DNA of 64,000 nt from assembly GCA_004535795.1 (NCBI GenBank), contig SPIA01000001.1, positions 941,659-1,005,658 of the forward strand, written 5' to 3'. Source of the stretch: Gammaproteobacteria bacterium LSUCC0057. Its GTDB lineage: Bacteria > Pseudomonadota > Gammaproteobacteria > Pseudomonadales > Porticoccaceae. The notes below the pieces were generated by a model that saw only the letters and a program-made list of their open reading frames with translations, did no database searches and had not been told where the DNA came from. Each line of letters opens with the position of its first letter. Position 1 is the stretch's first letter. The translations under genes and the position numbers were made by a program. Of this stretch, positions 27,385 through 37,121 are shown piece after piece.

Positions 27385-28386
27385 GTGACTTGTACCGCCG
27401 CCAACCCCTCGCTCGCTTTCAACCGCCGTTTGAGCGTGGCGCCCATGCTCGACTGGACTGATCGACACTGCCGCTTTTTTCACCGCCAACTCTCCGCCAA
27501 TGCCTTGCTCTACACCGAAATGGTCACCACCGGCGCCCTGCTCCACGGCGACCGCGACAGCCACTTGCGCCAGCACCCCGACAGTGGTCCTGTCGCGCTG
27601 CAACTGGGCGGCAGCGATCCCGCGGCGTTGGCGCGCTGTGCGGCGATGGCCGGCGATTACGGCTACAGCGAGGTCAACCTAAACGTCGGCTGCCCTAGCG
27701 ATCGGGTACAGAACGGCAGCTTTGGCGCCTGTTTGATGAAGCAGCCGCAGTTGGTCGCCGAGTGTGTCGCCGCCATGGTGGCTGCGACGCCGCTGGAGGT
27801 GACGGTTAAACACCGTATCGGTGTCGACGATTGTGACAGTTACCCGCAGTTGCAGCAGTTTGTCGCCACTGTCGCCAGTGCCGGCTGTCAGCACTTTATT
27901 GTTCACGCCCGCAAAGCTTGGCTGCAGGGGTTGAGCCCTAAACAGAACCGCGAGGTGCCGCCGCTCGACTACAGCGTGGTTGAGCAGTTAAAAACCGACT
28001 TCCCCACGCTCAGCTTTACCCTCAATGGTGGGATTGAAAACTTGACTGCGGCCAGCGAGGCGCTGCAAACCCTCGACGGCGCCATGATAGGCCGCGAGGC
28101 CTATGCCAACCCCTACCTGCTGGCGGCTGCCGACCGCGACATTTTTGGCAGCGCAACAGCGGTGCCGAGCCGCGGTCAGGTGGTGGCGGCGATGGCTGAC
28201 TACATCAGTGCTGAGCTCGCCGCCGGCACCCGCCTACACCACATTACTCGGCATATGCTCGGGCTCTACCGCGAGCTGCCGGGTGCGCGACAATTTCGTC
28301 GCCACCTCAGCGAAAACTGTTACCGTGATGACGCCACCATCGAAGTGTTGTGGCGCGCGCTCGAATTTGTCCCAGGAGAGATGTAA
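27385..28386 (+). CDS. dusA: tRNA-dihydrouridine synthase A
   Basis: This 333-residue FMN-dependent TIM-barrel enzyme reduces uridines 20 and 20a of the tRNA D loop. It begins with the conserved [19 protein letters not shown]. It carries the catalytic cysteine in [16 protein letters not shown] and the [16 protein letters not shown] segment typical of DusA rather than DusB or DusC. The start is GTG at 27385. The last base of its stop codon is the first base of the tal ATG, so the two genes are coupled. The dusA-tal pair is conserved in Pseudomonas. Confidence 0.95.
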   Translation: MTCTAANPSLAFNRRLSVAPMLDWTDRHCRFFHRQLSANALLYTEMVTTGALLHGDRDSHLRQHPDSGPVALQLGGSDPAALARCAAMAGDYGYSEVNLNVGCPSDRVQNGSFGACLMKQPQLVAECVAAMVAATPLEVTVKHRIGVDDCDSYPQLQQFVATVASAGCQHFIVHARKAWLQGLSPKQNREVPPLDYSVVEQLKTDFPTLSFTLNGGIENLTAASEALQTLDGAMIGREAYANPYLLAAADRDIFGSATAVPSRGQVVAAMADYISAELAAGTRLHHITRHMLGLYRELPGARQFRRHLSENCYRDDATIEVLWRALEFVPGEM

Positions 28387-29348
28387 TGGAAAACCTGTCG
28401 CTGCTAGATCAGCTGAAAACCATGACCACAGTAGTGGCCGACACCGGCGATTTCGCCGCTATCGAGCAGTATCAACCACAAGATGCCACCACCAACCCGT
28501 CGCTGGTATTGAAGGCGGCACAACTGCCCGCCTACCGGCCACTGGTAGAGGCGGCGCGCGCCGAGGCAGCCAATAGCGCCGGTAGCAGCGAGGAGCAGAT
28601 GGCGATATGTATGGATGCGCTGGCGGTGGCTATTGGTCACCGCGTGCTCGAGGTGATCCCGGGACGTATCTCAACCGAGGTCGATGCGCGGCTATCGTTC
28701 GACACTGACGCTTCGGTAGCAAAGGCTCGGCAGTTAATTGCTCGCTATGAGCAGCTTGGGGTTGGCCGCGAGCGGGTACTGATTAAAATGGCCACCACCT
28801 GGCAGGGGGTGCGCGCCGCCGAACTGCTGGAGCGCGAGGGGATCAACTGCAACCTAACGCTGCTGTTTAACCTCAGCCAAGCCGCGGCCGCCGCCGATGC
28901 CGGCGCCTTTTTAATCTCGCCATTTGTCGGCCGTATTCTCGACTGGCATAAACAGCAGAGCGGCCGCGACCACTACACCCCCAGCGAGGACCCGGGAGTG
29001 GTGTCAGTGACGCAGATCTACCGCTACTTCAAACAGCGCAACTACGCCACCATTGTCATGGGCGCGAGTTTTCGCAACATCGGCGAAATCACTCAGTTGG
29101 CCGGCTGTGATCGTCTCACCATCAGCCCGGCGCTGCTGCAAGAGCTCGCTACCACGATAGCACCGCTGAAGCGCCAGCTCAGCCCACAACAACTCGGCAG
29201 TGCGATTGACTACTGCCCCCCCACTGCCAGCGAGTTTGCCTACCAGCTCAACAGCGATGAGATGGCTCACGCCAAGCTCGGCGAAGGGATACGGGCTTTT
29301 GTTGCCGATCAGGAAAAACTTGAACAGTGGTTGCTGGCGCTGGATTAG
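28386..29348 (+). CDS. tal: Transaldolase
   Basis: This 320-residue transaldolase of the pentose phosphate pathway moves a dihydroxyacetone unit between sugar phosphates through a Schiff base. The motifs [12 protein letters not shown] and [11 protein letters not shown] (catalytic Lys) are intact. The ATG at 28386 overlaps the dusA stop and follows an AGGAG site. Its end overlaps the convergent STAS gene by four bases. The length is the same as in the TalB family. Confidence 0.97.
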   Translation: MENLSLLDQLKTMTTVVADTGDFAAIEQYQPQDATTNPSLVLKAAQLPAYRPLVEAARAEAANSAGSSEEQMAICMDALAVAIGHRVLEVIPGRISTEVDARLSFDTDASVAKARQLIARYEQLGVGRERVLIKMATTWQGVRAAELLEREGINCNLTLLFNLSQAAAAADAGAFLISPFVGRILDWHKQQSGRDHYTPSEDPGVVSVTQIYRYFKQRNYATIVMGASFRNIGEITQLAGCDRLTISPALLQELATTIAPLKRQLSPQQLGSAIDYCPPTASEFAYQLNSDEMAHAKLGEGIRAFVADQEKLEQWLLALD

Positions 29349-29842
29349 TTGAGCGCAGCTTGCTCGCTCTCGAGCGCGGCGATGAGGTCGGTAAACTCAC
29401 TGCCGCTGTCGGGGTTGAGTGCCACTAGGGTGCGGTGGGCGTCGAGCACCTGTTGGCGCATTTCGTCAACCGGCGCCGAGACGACCTCTAGCTCGGTCAG
29501 CGGCGGGCGCTGTTCAGGGGTTTGGCGATAAACAACAAACAACTCGTCGAGGCTCATGCACTCGAGCAGCCGCAACAGCCCCGGGTCGGTGCAAAAGAGT
29601 TGCGGCTGTAGTTGATAGTGGCGCTGGCAGTGCAGCGCCAGTTTGGCCAACAGCCCCAAGGTGGTGCTATCTAAGCCCTTGGCCTCGAGCAGATCGACCA
29701 CCACCGAGTTGACCTTACTACTGGCAAAAATTGTCTCTAAGTAGCGGTTCAGCGAGCCACACAGCGTCACTCTGAGGTCGCCGCAAAATTTCAACAGGAA
29801 GTCGCCGCTCTGCTGCGCAACCAGAATCTGGCCCTGGCTCAT
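29345..29842 (-). CDS. STAS-domain anti-sigma factor antagonist-like protein
   Basis: This 165-residue protein has a STAS domain (about residues 5-105) with the phosphoacceptor region [12 protein letters not shown], Ser59 being the likely phosphorylated residue. A C-terminal extension of about 60 residues, largely helical, follows. STAS proteins switch partners when phosphorylated by a HPK-type kinase and dephosphorylated by a PP2C phosphatase. The neighbouring gene encodes such a phosphatase and overlaps this start by four bases, which makes it the obvious partner. No matching anti-sigma kinase gene is in the window. The same pair lies beside tal in Pseudomonas. Confidence 0.88.
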   Translation of the reverse strand: MSQGQILVAQQSGDFLLKFCGDLRVTLCGSLNRYLETIFASSKVNSVVVDLLEAKGLDSTTLGLLAKLALHCQRHYQLQPQLFCTDPGLLRLLECMSLDELFVVYRQTPEQRPPLTELEVVSAPVDEMRQQVLDAHRTLVALNPDSGSEFTDLIAALESEQAALN

Positions 29843-31050
29843 GGCTGTATTTGCCGCGGTTTGCGCTGCAGCAACAGCATCGAGACATCGTCTTGGAGCT
29901 CGTCGACATAGCTGACCCCAAGACGATCTTGCAGCTCATCCAAAGACTCTACCGGACCTTGCAGTTGCGCTAGTAGCTGCTGTTCTTTGGCGACTAAATT
30001 GTCGCCCTCAACAAAGTCCAACACCCCGTCGGAGAGCAGCAACAGCGAGCTATTTTCAGGCAGCTCGACCTCCTCTACCTGCCAGCTGGCCTGCTCAAAA
30101 ATACCGGCTGGACGCCCCTTGCCGGGCAAGTAGCTGGCGCGGTTATCTGCAATCAACAGCGGTGGTGGCAGTTGGGCACCCACCACATAGCGCAGGGTGT
30201 TACTGTGCAGGTCGAGTGAGCCGGCAAACAGCGTCAGATGCTTGCCAAGACCGGTGGCCAACAATTGGCTGTTAATATGCTCAACTAGCCCTTCTGGGGC
30301 GCGCGCCAGTGCTTGGTAGTCGCGCTCATAGGTATGGCGGCGAATGACCCGGCCAATCATAAAGCGCAGCAACACGGTGACAAATGCCGATGAAGCGCCG
30401 TGGCCAGAGACGTCGGCAAAATAAAACAGTAAGTAGCGGTCGAGCACAAAGTTGTAGCCGACGAAATCGCCGCTGAGGTAGAGCGAGGGGCGCACCGCAT
30501 GGGAGATCTGATAGTCGCCAAACTGCAATGGGCTGTCCGGCATCAGACTTTTTTGCACTTCGAGACCGGCGAGATGATCTTGCTTGAGCAGCTGCAGGCT
30601 CTCTTGCAGTTGGCGGTTGGCACTCTCTAGCTGCTCGCTGTAAGCCAGCGCGCGGCCGCGTTCCTGAACGGCGTAGTGCAACCGCGCCACCACCGCCTGG
30701 ACTTGGGTGTCGAGGTCATTGACCGCGACTACATCGACAGCGCCGAGCCGAAAGTAATCGCTGCCAGCAGCGCTGTCTGCCGCGGCCAACACCACCACTA
30801 ACAGGTAACCTTGCGCCAGACGCTGCATTTGCTCGCGGCCGCCGGGGTGGCTGAGATCGAGCTGTTCGGCACCCAACAACAGGCACTGCAAGGTTGGCGT
30901 GGCCTCTGTCAGGGCGGCCAGATCGATGCGCTGGCAGCCGCCCAAGCTGCGCTCAAAGCTCTGCAGCAATTCAGGCGCGGCGCTCAGCCAGTCGCCACAC
31001 ACCAGCGTTGCGACTGGCAGGTTGGCGGTGACAGCGTTAGCGGCGGCCAC
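29839..31050 (-). CDS. SpoIIE-type PP2C phosphatase with degenerate receiver domain
   Basis: This 403-residue protein has a receiver-like domain (about residues 13-120), a coiled coil (128-165) and a PP2C/SpoIIE phosphatase domain (175-400). The phosphatase keeps its metal aspartates in SGDF (203-206), ADVSGHG (212-218), LSDGV and DDVS. The receiver does not: where the phosphoacceptor Asp should end the third strand there is Gly60 (CLLLG), the acidic pair is missing, and the conserved Lys is replaced (VVAVND). It probably dephosphorylates the STAS protein encoded next. The GTG start lies 17 bp after the mlaA stop. Confidence 0.88.
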   Translation of the reverse strand: MAAANAVTANLPVATLVCGDWLSAAPELLQSFERSLGGCQRIDLAALTEATPTLQCLLLGAEQLDLSHPGGREQMQRLAQGYLLVVVLAAADSAAGSDYFRLGAVDVVAVNDLDTQVQAVVARLHYAVQERGRALAYSEQLESANRQLQESLQLLKQDHLAGLEVQKSLMPDSPLQFGDYQISHAVRPSLYLSGDFVGYNFVLDRYLLFYFADVSGHGASSAFVTVLLRFMIGRVIRRHTYERDYQALARAPEGLVEHINSQLLATGLGKHLTLFAGSLDLHSNTLRYVVGAQLPPPLLIADNRASYLPGKGRPAGIFEQASWQVEEVELPENSSLLLLSDGVLDFVEGDNLVAKEQQLLAQLQGPVESLDELQDRLGVSYVDELQDDVSMLLLQRKPRQIQP

Positions 31051-31067
31051 AGCTGCCCGCCGCGCGA

Positions 31068-31825
31068 CTAATAGTCGTCATACTCACCAAAATCACCAAA
31101 GTCGTCCTCTACCACGCCGTCATTAATCAAAAAGTCGCGGCGCTGCAGGTAAACTTGTTGTAAAAAAAGATAGCGGTCGCCACTCACAGCCGCCTCGGCA
31201 TTTAATAACCCCGCGCGGGTGTCGACCAGCTGCAAACCCAGTAGCGCGTTGCGCGCAGCGACATCGTCGAGCTGCTCACTCAAACCGACCCAACGGTCGA
31301 CCAGCCGCGACGGCAGCTCACGCACCGTGGAGGGACCGAGCAGTGGCAACATCAGATAAGGGCCTTGCGGCACACCCCAAACCGCTAGCGTTTGACCAAA
31401 ATCTTCGCCGTCGCTGGCAGCGATACCCATCCGTGTAGCGACATCAAAAAACCCGCCCATACCGACCGTGGTATTGATCAAAAAACGGCTGCTATCGCGC
31501 CCCGCCTGCAACAACTTGCCCTGCAACAGATCGTTGAGCACGTTCTGCAGCTCGCCAATATTGCTAAAAAAATTGCTCACGCCCCACTGCAAACGGGTCG
31601 GAACTGCGCGCTGGTAGCCCTGTGCTAGCGGCTTGGCGACAGCGTTATCGATTGCCTCGTTAAAGCGGAAAACCGCGCGATTGACATCGCGCAGCGGATC
31701 ACCGAGGTCATCCAGTGCCATTGCGGTTGACGGTTGGCCGTGTGCCGCGCAGGAACCACAAGTAATAGCGCGCATGGAAGCGTTGTTAGCCACTGCGGGG
31801 TACGCAGCCATCTCAAATTAGTCAA
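31068..31825 (-). CDS. mlaA: MlaA (VacJ) phospholipid transport lipoprotein, apparent frameshift near N-terminus
   Basis: MlaA is the outer-membrane lipoprotein that removes misplaced phospholipids and passes them to the MlaC-MlaFEDB system. The body, from LDDLGDPLRDVNRAVFRFNE to VYLQRRDFL, is intact and of normal length. The signal peptide is in another frame: a TTG at 31825 with a well-spaced GGGAGA site opens LTNLRWLRTPQW and the hydrophobic LTTLPCALLLVV. One extra base near 31754-31759 would join the frames and create a lipobox of the form LVxSC. The frame open from ATG 31811 has no hydrophobic signal. A sequencing error or a real null mutation are both possible. Confidence 0.85.
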
Positions 31826-31836
31826 TATTCTCTCCC
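31823..31836 (-). promoter_or_regulatory. mlaA: Ribosome site and TTG start that decide the mlaA reading frame
   Basis: On the minus strand GGGAGA (31836-31831) lies five bases before TTG (31825-31823). It is correctly spaced for the TTG but about 19 bases from the ATG at 31811. This supports the signal-peptide frame as the true start of mlaA. Confidence 0.6.
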
Positions 31837-31914
31837 TGAGCCAGATAGCACCATTTTACTGCCGATATTTCTCTGCTGTATAGAACCAACCCGCCGCCCG
31901 CACGGTTTTTAGCA

Positions 31915-34900
31915 CTATAGCCTGCGCAGCTGATCGGCGACAGCGCTCCAGCGTTTGTGCAGCCGCACCGCCGACACCGGCTGAGCCGTTTTCAGCTGCT
32001 GAGCAAACAGCGAGACCCGGTACTCTTGCAGCAGCAGCAACAGCTCATCGAGCTGCTCGCGCAGCGCCAGCGGCAGCCATGGGTGCTGCAGTGGAATGCG
32101 TGCAATCGGTAGTTGATACTCGGCGACTTCAGCCATCGCCTGATCGTCGCGGAGCCGCTGTAGCGGGCGTTTCTCGCAGCGGCTGAAAATGGCCTTGGCA
32201 TAGCGCGGGTAGTGGCGCAAGCTCGCCTCATTGACGCGCGCCAGCGGCTTGCCGAACAGCCAATCACACTGCATTAAAATATCTTCGCGGGCGGCGTTGT
32301 CGGCGGCTGGCCAGGCGCTGTAAAGCTGCCGTGCTTGGTGCAAAAATGGCAGGCAGTTCTCTACCACGCCAGCCATCGCTTGGGCACTGGCCACCACTTT
32401 ATTAAAACCAGCCAAGCGGCGCTCAAACTCGGCGGCACTGCGCACGCAGCGCTCGTTGCCGGCCCCTGGGAACAGCTGTTCGGCCACTGCCGCACTGATC
32501 AGCCGCGGCACCAGCTGCGCGCGCTCGGGCAACCCTGCACCGCGCAGCGCCAGTTCACTGCCGCGCAACAGCTGTTTCTGCAGGTACTTGACCTCTTTAC
32601 TGGCGATACTCTCGGCCAGCGCGATCTGGCCGCGCAAATGTTCGGCTGCCGCCCGCTGCGGGTTGTCGTAGAGCACCAGATCGACCTGGCTTGGCTGCGC
32701 GGTGAGGGCCGGCCAAGCCTGCACTCGGCGCTTGCCGGCGTCCAGCTCAACCTGCTCTGGCAGGTCGCCAAAATCCCACTTGCACAGCGCCTGGCGCTGC
32801 CACCCAGCGCCGTCGGCGCGGTTGATCTGCTCGCCCACTTGGCGGCTGAATTCGCGCTGCAGCGAGGCCAAGTCGCGGCGGCTGGCCAACCGTTTACCGC
32901 GGCTGTCGAGCAGTTCGATATTCATCAAATACCAGTCGTCGATAGCGCTGTCGCGCTGCCACTGCTGCCAGTCGATAACCAGGCCGCTCAACTGCTGCAA
33001 CTGCTCTGCCAACACCTCACACAGCGGTCGATCGCAGGCACTGCAACGGGCGATCAGTTTGTCGGCGTAGAGCGGCAGCGGTACCAATGCTTTGCGCTGC
33101 TGTTTGGGCAGCGCTTTGAGCAGCAGCAGACACTTCTCTTTGAGCATGCCGGGCACCAACCACTCAAAGCGAAACCGCGGCGCTTGGTGGAGCTGTTCGA
33201 TAGCGACCGAGACGGTGACACCGTCGTTGTCAGCACCCGGCTCAAAATGGTAGCTGAGCGGGTACTCTAACCCCTGCTCGCGGATAGACTCAGGGAACTG
33301 CGCCAACTCCTGCGCATCGACCCGGCGGCGCAATAACTGCTCGCGGTCGAGAAACAGCAGCTGTGGGGTTGCTGCCTCAGCCTGTTGGCGCCAGTGGTCA
33401 AAACCGGCGCGGTTGACTATATCTACCGGCAGTCGCTCGGCGTAAAAAGCAAAAATGACCTCATCGTCGCAGACAATATCGCGACGCCGTGTGCGCGCCT
33501 CGAGCTCTTCTAGCTCGGCGATCAGCTGTTGGTTGTGCTGGTAGAAAGCCGCTTGGCGCCGGCCACTGGGTTGGTACCCCCCCTCAACCAAGGCTTGGCG
33601 AATAAACACCTGGCGCGAGGTTTGCGGGTCAATTTTGCCGTAGCTGACACGGTTGCCCTCGGCAACGGTAAGGCCAAACAGCACTTGGCGCTCGGAGGCC
33701 ATCACACAGCCACTTTTGCGCTCGTAAAACGGTTCGCTGTAGCTGCGCTTTATCAGGTGGCCGGCCAGCTGCGAGATCCACAGTGGCTCAATTTTCGCCA
33801 CACCGACGGCAAATTGGCGGCTGGTCTCGAGTAATTCTGCGGCCATAATCCACGGCGGTGGTTTTTTGTGCAGGCCAGAACCTGGGAACAGCGCAAACTT
33901 GCGGTTGCGGGTAGCCTCGTAGTCGCGTCCCTCCACACGCTTGGCAACCTGACCGAGCAGTCCGGCCAGTATCGCTTGGTGCAGCGCTTCATAACTGGCC
34001 GGCTGGCGGTTTTCCGGCAATTTTAGCTGGCGACAGGCCTGATGGATCTGGTGGTGGAGGTCGCGCCATTCTCGCATGCGCAGGTAACTGACAAAATTTT
34101 TGCGGCAGTACTTGGCGAACTGGTTGCGCGACAACGCCTGGCGCTGCTCTTCGAAGTGGTTCCACAACAGCAACCAGCCGGCAAAATCTGACTCCGGATC
34201 GCGCCAGCGGGCATGGGCTTGGTCGGCGGCAGCGCGTTTGTCGGCCGGGCGATCGCGCGGATCTTGAATGCTGAGCGCCGCTACTACCACCATCACTTCT
34301 GCCAGCGCACCGCTGCGGCTCGCTTGCAGCAGCATAGCGGCAAAACGCGGATCGACGGGCAGCCGCGCCAACTGCTGGCCGAGAGCCGTCAACTGCCCCT
34401 TGGCGGTCACCGCTTGCAGCTCCCCCAGCAGCTGGTAACCGTCGCGAATGAGCCGGCTGTCGGGGCTATCGACAAACGGAAAGCGCGCGATATCTCCCAT
34501 CTGCAGCTGCAGCATACGCAATATCACCGCGGCCAAATTGGTGCGCAGTATCTCCGGCTCGGTGAACTCCGCGCGGCTGTTAAAATCGTCCTCGCTGTAG
34601 AGGCGGATACAGACCCCCGCCGAGACCCGACCACAGCGGCCGGCGCGCTGGTTGGCGCTGGCCTGCGAGATCGCTTCAATTGGAAGCCGCTGCACCTTGC
34701 TGCGGTAGCTGTAGCGCGAGACCCGCGCCCTGCCGCTGTCGACCACATAGCGAATACCCGGCACCGTCAGCGATGTCTCGGCGACATTGGTGCTGAGCAC
34801 CACTCGGCGGCCGCGGTGCGGGGCAAAGATTTTCTGTTGCTCGGCACTGGTCAGCCGCGCGTAGAGCGGCACAATCTCCAAGTCGCGCAACTGGCGTTTG

Positions 34901-35952
34901 CGCAGCGCGTTATTGGTCTCGCGAATCTCGCGCTCGCCGGCCAAAAAAACCAGAATATCACCGCCGCCCGGGCGCTGGTGCAGCTCCTCTACCGCCTCGA
35001 CAATCTGCTCCTCGAGCTCGAGGTCGGCATCGCCAGGGTCGCGGTACTCAATGGCCACTGGGTAGGTGCGCCCCTCCACCTCAATGATGGGCGCGTTGTC
35101 AAAGTGGCTGGAAAACTTCGCCATGTCGATGGTGGCCGAGGTGATAATCAGCTTCAAATCGGGACGTTTGGGCAGCAGCTGGCGCAGATAACCGAGCAAA
35201 AAATCAATATTGAGACTGCGCTCATGCGCTTCGTCAATAATGAGTGTGTCGTAGCGACTCAAGTAGCGATCGCGCTGAATCTCTGCCAGTAGAATGCCGT
35301 CCGTCATCAGCTTAATCAGACTGCTCTCTGAGCTCTGATCGGTAAACCGCACCTGATAACCGACCTGTTCACCGAGCGGGGTCTGCAGTTCGCTGGCGAT
35401 GCGCTCGGCAACCGAGCGGGCAGCGATGCGGCGCGGTTGCGTGTGGCCAATTTGGCCGCACAGACCGCGCCCGGCTTGCAGGCAGATTTTCGGCAGCTGG
35501 GTGGTTTTACCCGAGCCGGTGGCGCCGGCAACAATGATCACTTGATGCTGCTGCAGCAGCGCGGCGATCTCGTCGGCGCGGCCACTCACCGGCAGTTCCG
35601 GGTAGCTCAGCGCCGGCAGTGAGGCGTGGCGCTGAGCGGTCACCGCCAGCGACTGGTGCACCTGGCGACACCACTGCTGCCACTGCGCGGCAGTCATCGG
35701 CGCGCGACGGCTGCGCTGCAATTTACTCAGCAGACGAAAGCGCTCGCCGCTCTGCAGCGCCGGCGCCAACCACTCAGCAAAGCGATGCAGCTGCGCCGCC
35801 GGCGGCGGTGTTGACGGCAGCTGCCAATGGCGAGCGCCGGTGCCGCTAGTCAGCCCGGCCAGTGCATCGACACAGTTGTCAGGGCTGAGCGGCGGCGAGG
35901 TTAACGGCGGCGCGAGCGCCGGGTTATCGGTAGCGGCGCGGTCACTGGCCAC
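31915..35952 (-). CDS. hrpA: ATP-dependent RNA helicase HrpA
   Basis: This 1345-residue DEAH-box helicase has a role in ribosome rescue or mRNA processing in E. coli. Walker A is VAGATGSGKTTQLPK (about residue 140), motif II is DEAHERSLN, motif III SATIDMAKF, and motif VI QRAGRCGRVSAG. The helicase-associated, OB-fold and long C-terminal HrpA-specific domains follow. The length is slightly above the E. coli 1300. The GTG start overlaps the dnaQ end by 11 bp, so it is the last gene of the methyltransferase-rnhA-dnaQ-hrpA run. The first 80 residues, rich in Pro and Ser, are not conserved. Confidence 0.95.
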   Translation of the reverse strand: MASDRAATDNPALAPPLTSPPLSPDNCVDALAGLTSGTGARHWQLPSTPPPAAQLHRFAEWLAPALQSGERFRLLSKLQRSRRAPMTAAQWQQWCRQVHQSLAVTAQRHASLPALSYPELPVSGRADEIAALLQQHQVIIVAGATGSGKTTQLPKICLQAGRGLCGQIGHTQPRRIAARSVAERIASELQTPLGEQVGYQVRFTDQSSESSLIKLMTDGILLAEIQRDRYLSRYDTLIIDEAHERSLNIDFLLGYLRQLLPKRPDLKLIITSATIDMAKFSSHFDNAPIIEVEGRTYPVAIEYRDPGDADLELEEQIVEAVEELHQRPGGGDILVFLAGEREIRETNNALRKRQLRDLEIVPLYARLTSAEQQKIFAPHRGRRVVLSTNVAETSLTVPGIRYVVDSGRARVSRYSYRSKVQRLPIEAISQASANQRAGRCGRVSAGVCIRLYSEDDFNSRAEFTEPEILRTNLAAVILRMLQLQMGDIARFPFVDSPDSRLIRDGYQLLGELQAVTAKGQLTALGQQLARLPVDPRFAAMLLQASRSGALAEVMVVVAALSIQDPRDRPADKRAAADQAHARWRDPESDFAGWLLLWNHFEEQRQALSRNQFAKYCRKNFVSYLRMREWRDLHHQIHQACRQLKLPENRQPASYEALHQAILAGLLGQVAKRVEGRDYEATRNRKFALFPGSGLHKKPPPWIMAAELLETSRQFAVGVAKIEPLWISQLAGHLIKRSYSEPFYERKSGCVMASERQVLFGLTVAEGNRVSYGKIDPQTSRQVFIRQALVEGGYQPSGRRQAAFYQHNQQLIAELEELEARTRRRDIVCDDEVIFAFYAERLPVDIVNRAGFDHWRQQAEAATPQLLFLDREQLLRRRVDAQELAQFPESIREQGLEYPLSYHFEPGADNDGVTVSVAIEQLHQAPRFRFEWLVPGMLKEKCLLLLKALPKQQRKALVPLPLYADKLIARCSACDRPLCEVLAEQLQQLSGLVIDWQQWQRDSAIDDWYLMNIELLDSRGKRLASRRDLASLQREFSRQVGEQINRADGAGWQRQALCKWDFGDLPEQVELDAGKRRVQAWPALTAQPSQVDLVLYDNPQRAAAEHLRGQIALAESIASKEVKYLQKQLLRGSELALRGAGLPERAQLVPRLISAAVAEQLFPGAGNERCVRSAAEFERRLAGFNKVVASAQAMAGVVENCLPFLHQARQLYSAWPAADNAAREDILMQCDWLFGKPLARVNEASLRHYPRYAKAIFSRCEKRPLQRLRDDQAMAEVAEYQLPIARIPLQHPWLPLALREQLDELLLLLQEYRVSLFAQQLKTAQPVSAVRLHKRWSAVADQLRRL

Positions 35953-36655
35953 TGCGCCACAAACAGCCTGCGCCGCCCTGTTCTAATTGATCTAAATAGG
36001 CGTTGTGAGCGGCCAGCTCTTCGTCGCTGAGACGAACCAACGGCAGCGCTGCACGGTTGCTGTCGAGCCGACGAATACCGCCGCTGCGGCCATCGCCGCC
36101 CTGCTCTGACTGGCTGTCACCCATCATCAATGCCACCTGGCCGCCGGTCATGGCCAGATAGACATCGGCCAAAATCTCGGCATCTAGCAGCGCGCCGTGG
36201 AGATCGCGCTGTGAATTGTCGACAAAGTAGCGTTTACACAGGGCGTCGAGGCTGTTGCGTTGGCCGGGGTGTTTTTGTCGCGCCATCACCAGGGTGTCGG
36301 TAATTTTACAGAGGCTGTCGATGGCGCTGGGGGCGGGATTGAGCTTGCTCAGCTCGTGGTTGATAAAGCCAACATCAAAGGGGGCGTTGTGGATCACCAG
36401 TTCAGCACCTTCGACAAAGGCCATAAACTCGTCGACGATCTGACTGAAGAGCGGCTTGTCGGCCAAAAACTCATCGCCAATGCCGTGGACTTCAAAGGCG
36501 CCGGCGTCTACCGCGCGCTGCGGATTGATGTACTGGTGGTAGTGGCGGCCGGTGAGCTTGCGGTTGACAACCTCCACACAGCCTATTTCGATAATGCGGT
36601 GGTCTTGAGAAGTCTCAAGCCCAGTCGTTTCGGTGTCGAGGACAATCTGACGCAT
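35942..36655 (-). CDS. dnaQ: DNA polymerase III epsilon subunit (proofreading exonuclease)
   Basis: This 237-residue DnaQ provides 3'-5' proofreading in the replicative polymerase core. Exo I is DTETTGLE with Asp7 and Glu9; Exo II lies in VIHNAPFDVGFIN; Exo III includes HGALLDAEILADVY. A Gly/Ser linker follows and then a C-terminal peptide (LSDEELAAHNAYLDQL) that binds the alpha subunit. The ATG at 36655 gives the standard MRQIVLDTETTG; 33 upstream codons in the same frame lie inside rnhA. The gap to rnhA is four bases. Here rnhA and dnaQ run in the same direction, as in Pseudomonas, not divergently as in E. coli. Confidence 0.96.
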   Translation of the reverse strand: MRQIVLDTETTGLETSQDHRIIEIGCVEVVNRKLTGRHYHQYINPQRAVDAGAFEVHGIGDEFLADKPLFSQIVDEFMAFVEGAELVIHNAPFDVGFINHELSKLNPAPSAIDSLCKITDTLVMARQKHPGQRNSLDALCKRYFVDNSQRDLHGALLDAEILADVYLAMTGGQVALMMGDSQSEQGGDGRSGGIRRLDSNRAALPLVRLSDEELAAHNAYLDQLEQGGAGCLWRSGQ

Positions 36656-36659
36656 ACCG

Positions 36660-37121
36660 TTAGCTCCCGAGTTGATCAATACCGCGGTTGGCCAGCTGGT
36701 CGGCCAACTCGTTTTCGGGGTGGCCGCTGTGGCCTTTGACCCACTGCCACTCAATGGTGTGTTGAGCGATCAACCCATCGAGGCGCTGCCAGAGGTCGAC
36801 ATTTTTAACCGGCTGCTTGCTGGCGGTTTTCCAGCCGCGTTTTTTCCAGTTCGGCAACCACTCTTGAACGCCTTTTAGCACGTAAGTCGAGTCGCTGGTG
36901 ACGCGCACCTGACAGGGCCGTTGCAGCGCCGCCAACCCCTCGATGACCGCCATCATCTCCATGCGATTGTTGGTTGTCTCAGGCTCGCCACCGCACAGCT
37001 CTTTGCTGTGGCTACCACTGCGCATCAGCACCCCCCAGCCACCGGGACCGGGGTTGCCGCGACAGGCGCCATCGGTAAACAGTTCAACATCGACAGGCGG
37101 CTGGGATCTGGTATTAGTCAT
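36660..37121 (-). CDS. rnhA: Ribonuclease HI
   Basis: This 153-residue type 1 RNase H removes RNA from RNA-DNA hybrids. Catalytic residues are visible as Asp17 ([11 protein letters not shown]), Glu55 (NNRMEMMAV), Asp77 (VTSDSTYV) and a C-terminal Asp in [12 protein letters not shown]. The WVKGHSGH handle is conserved. The ATG at 37121 follows GAGAG and overlaps the stop of the upstream methyltransferase gene (ATGACTAA). Length and active site are normal. Confidence 0.97.
   Translation of the reverse strand: MTNTRSQPPVDVELFTDGACRGNPGPGGWGVLMRSGSHSKELCGGEPETTNNRMEMMAVIEGLAALQRPCQVRVTSDSTYVLKGVQEWLPNWKKRGWKTASKQPVKNVDLWQRLDGLIAQHTIEWQWVKGHSGHPENELADQLANRGIDQLGS

Noticed and set aside
34213-35292. 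A 359-codon plus-strand frame opposite hrpA
   Set aside because: It mirrors the conserved helicase motifs on the other strand. It has no ribosome site and no recognisable domain.
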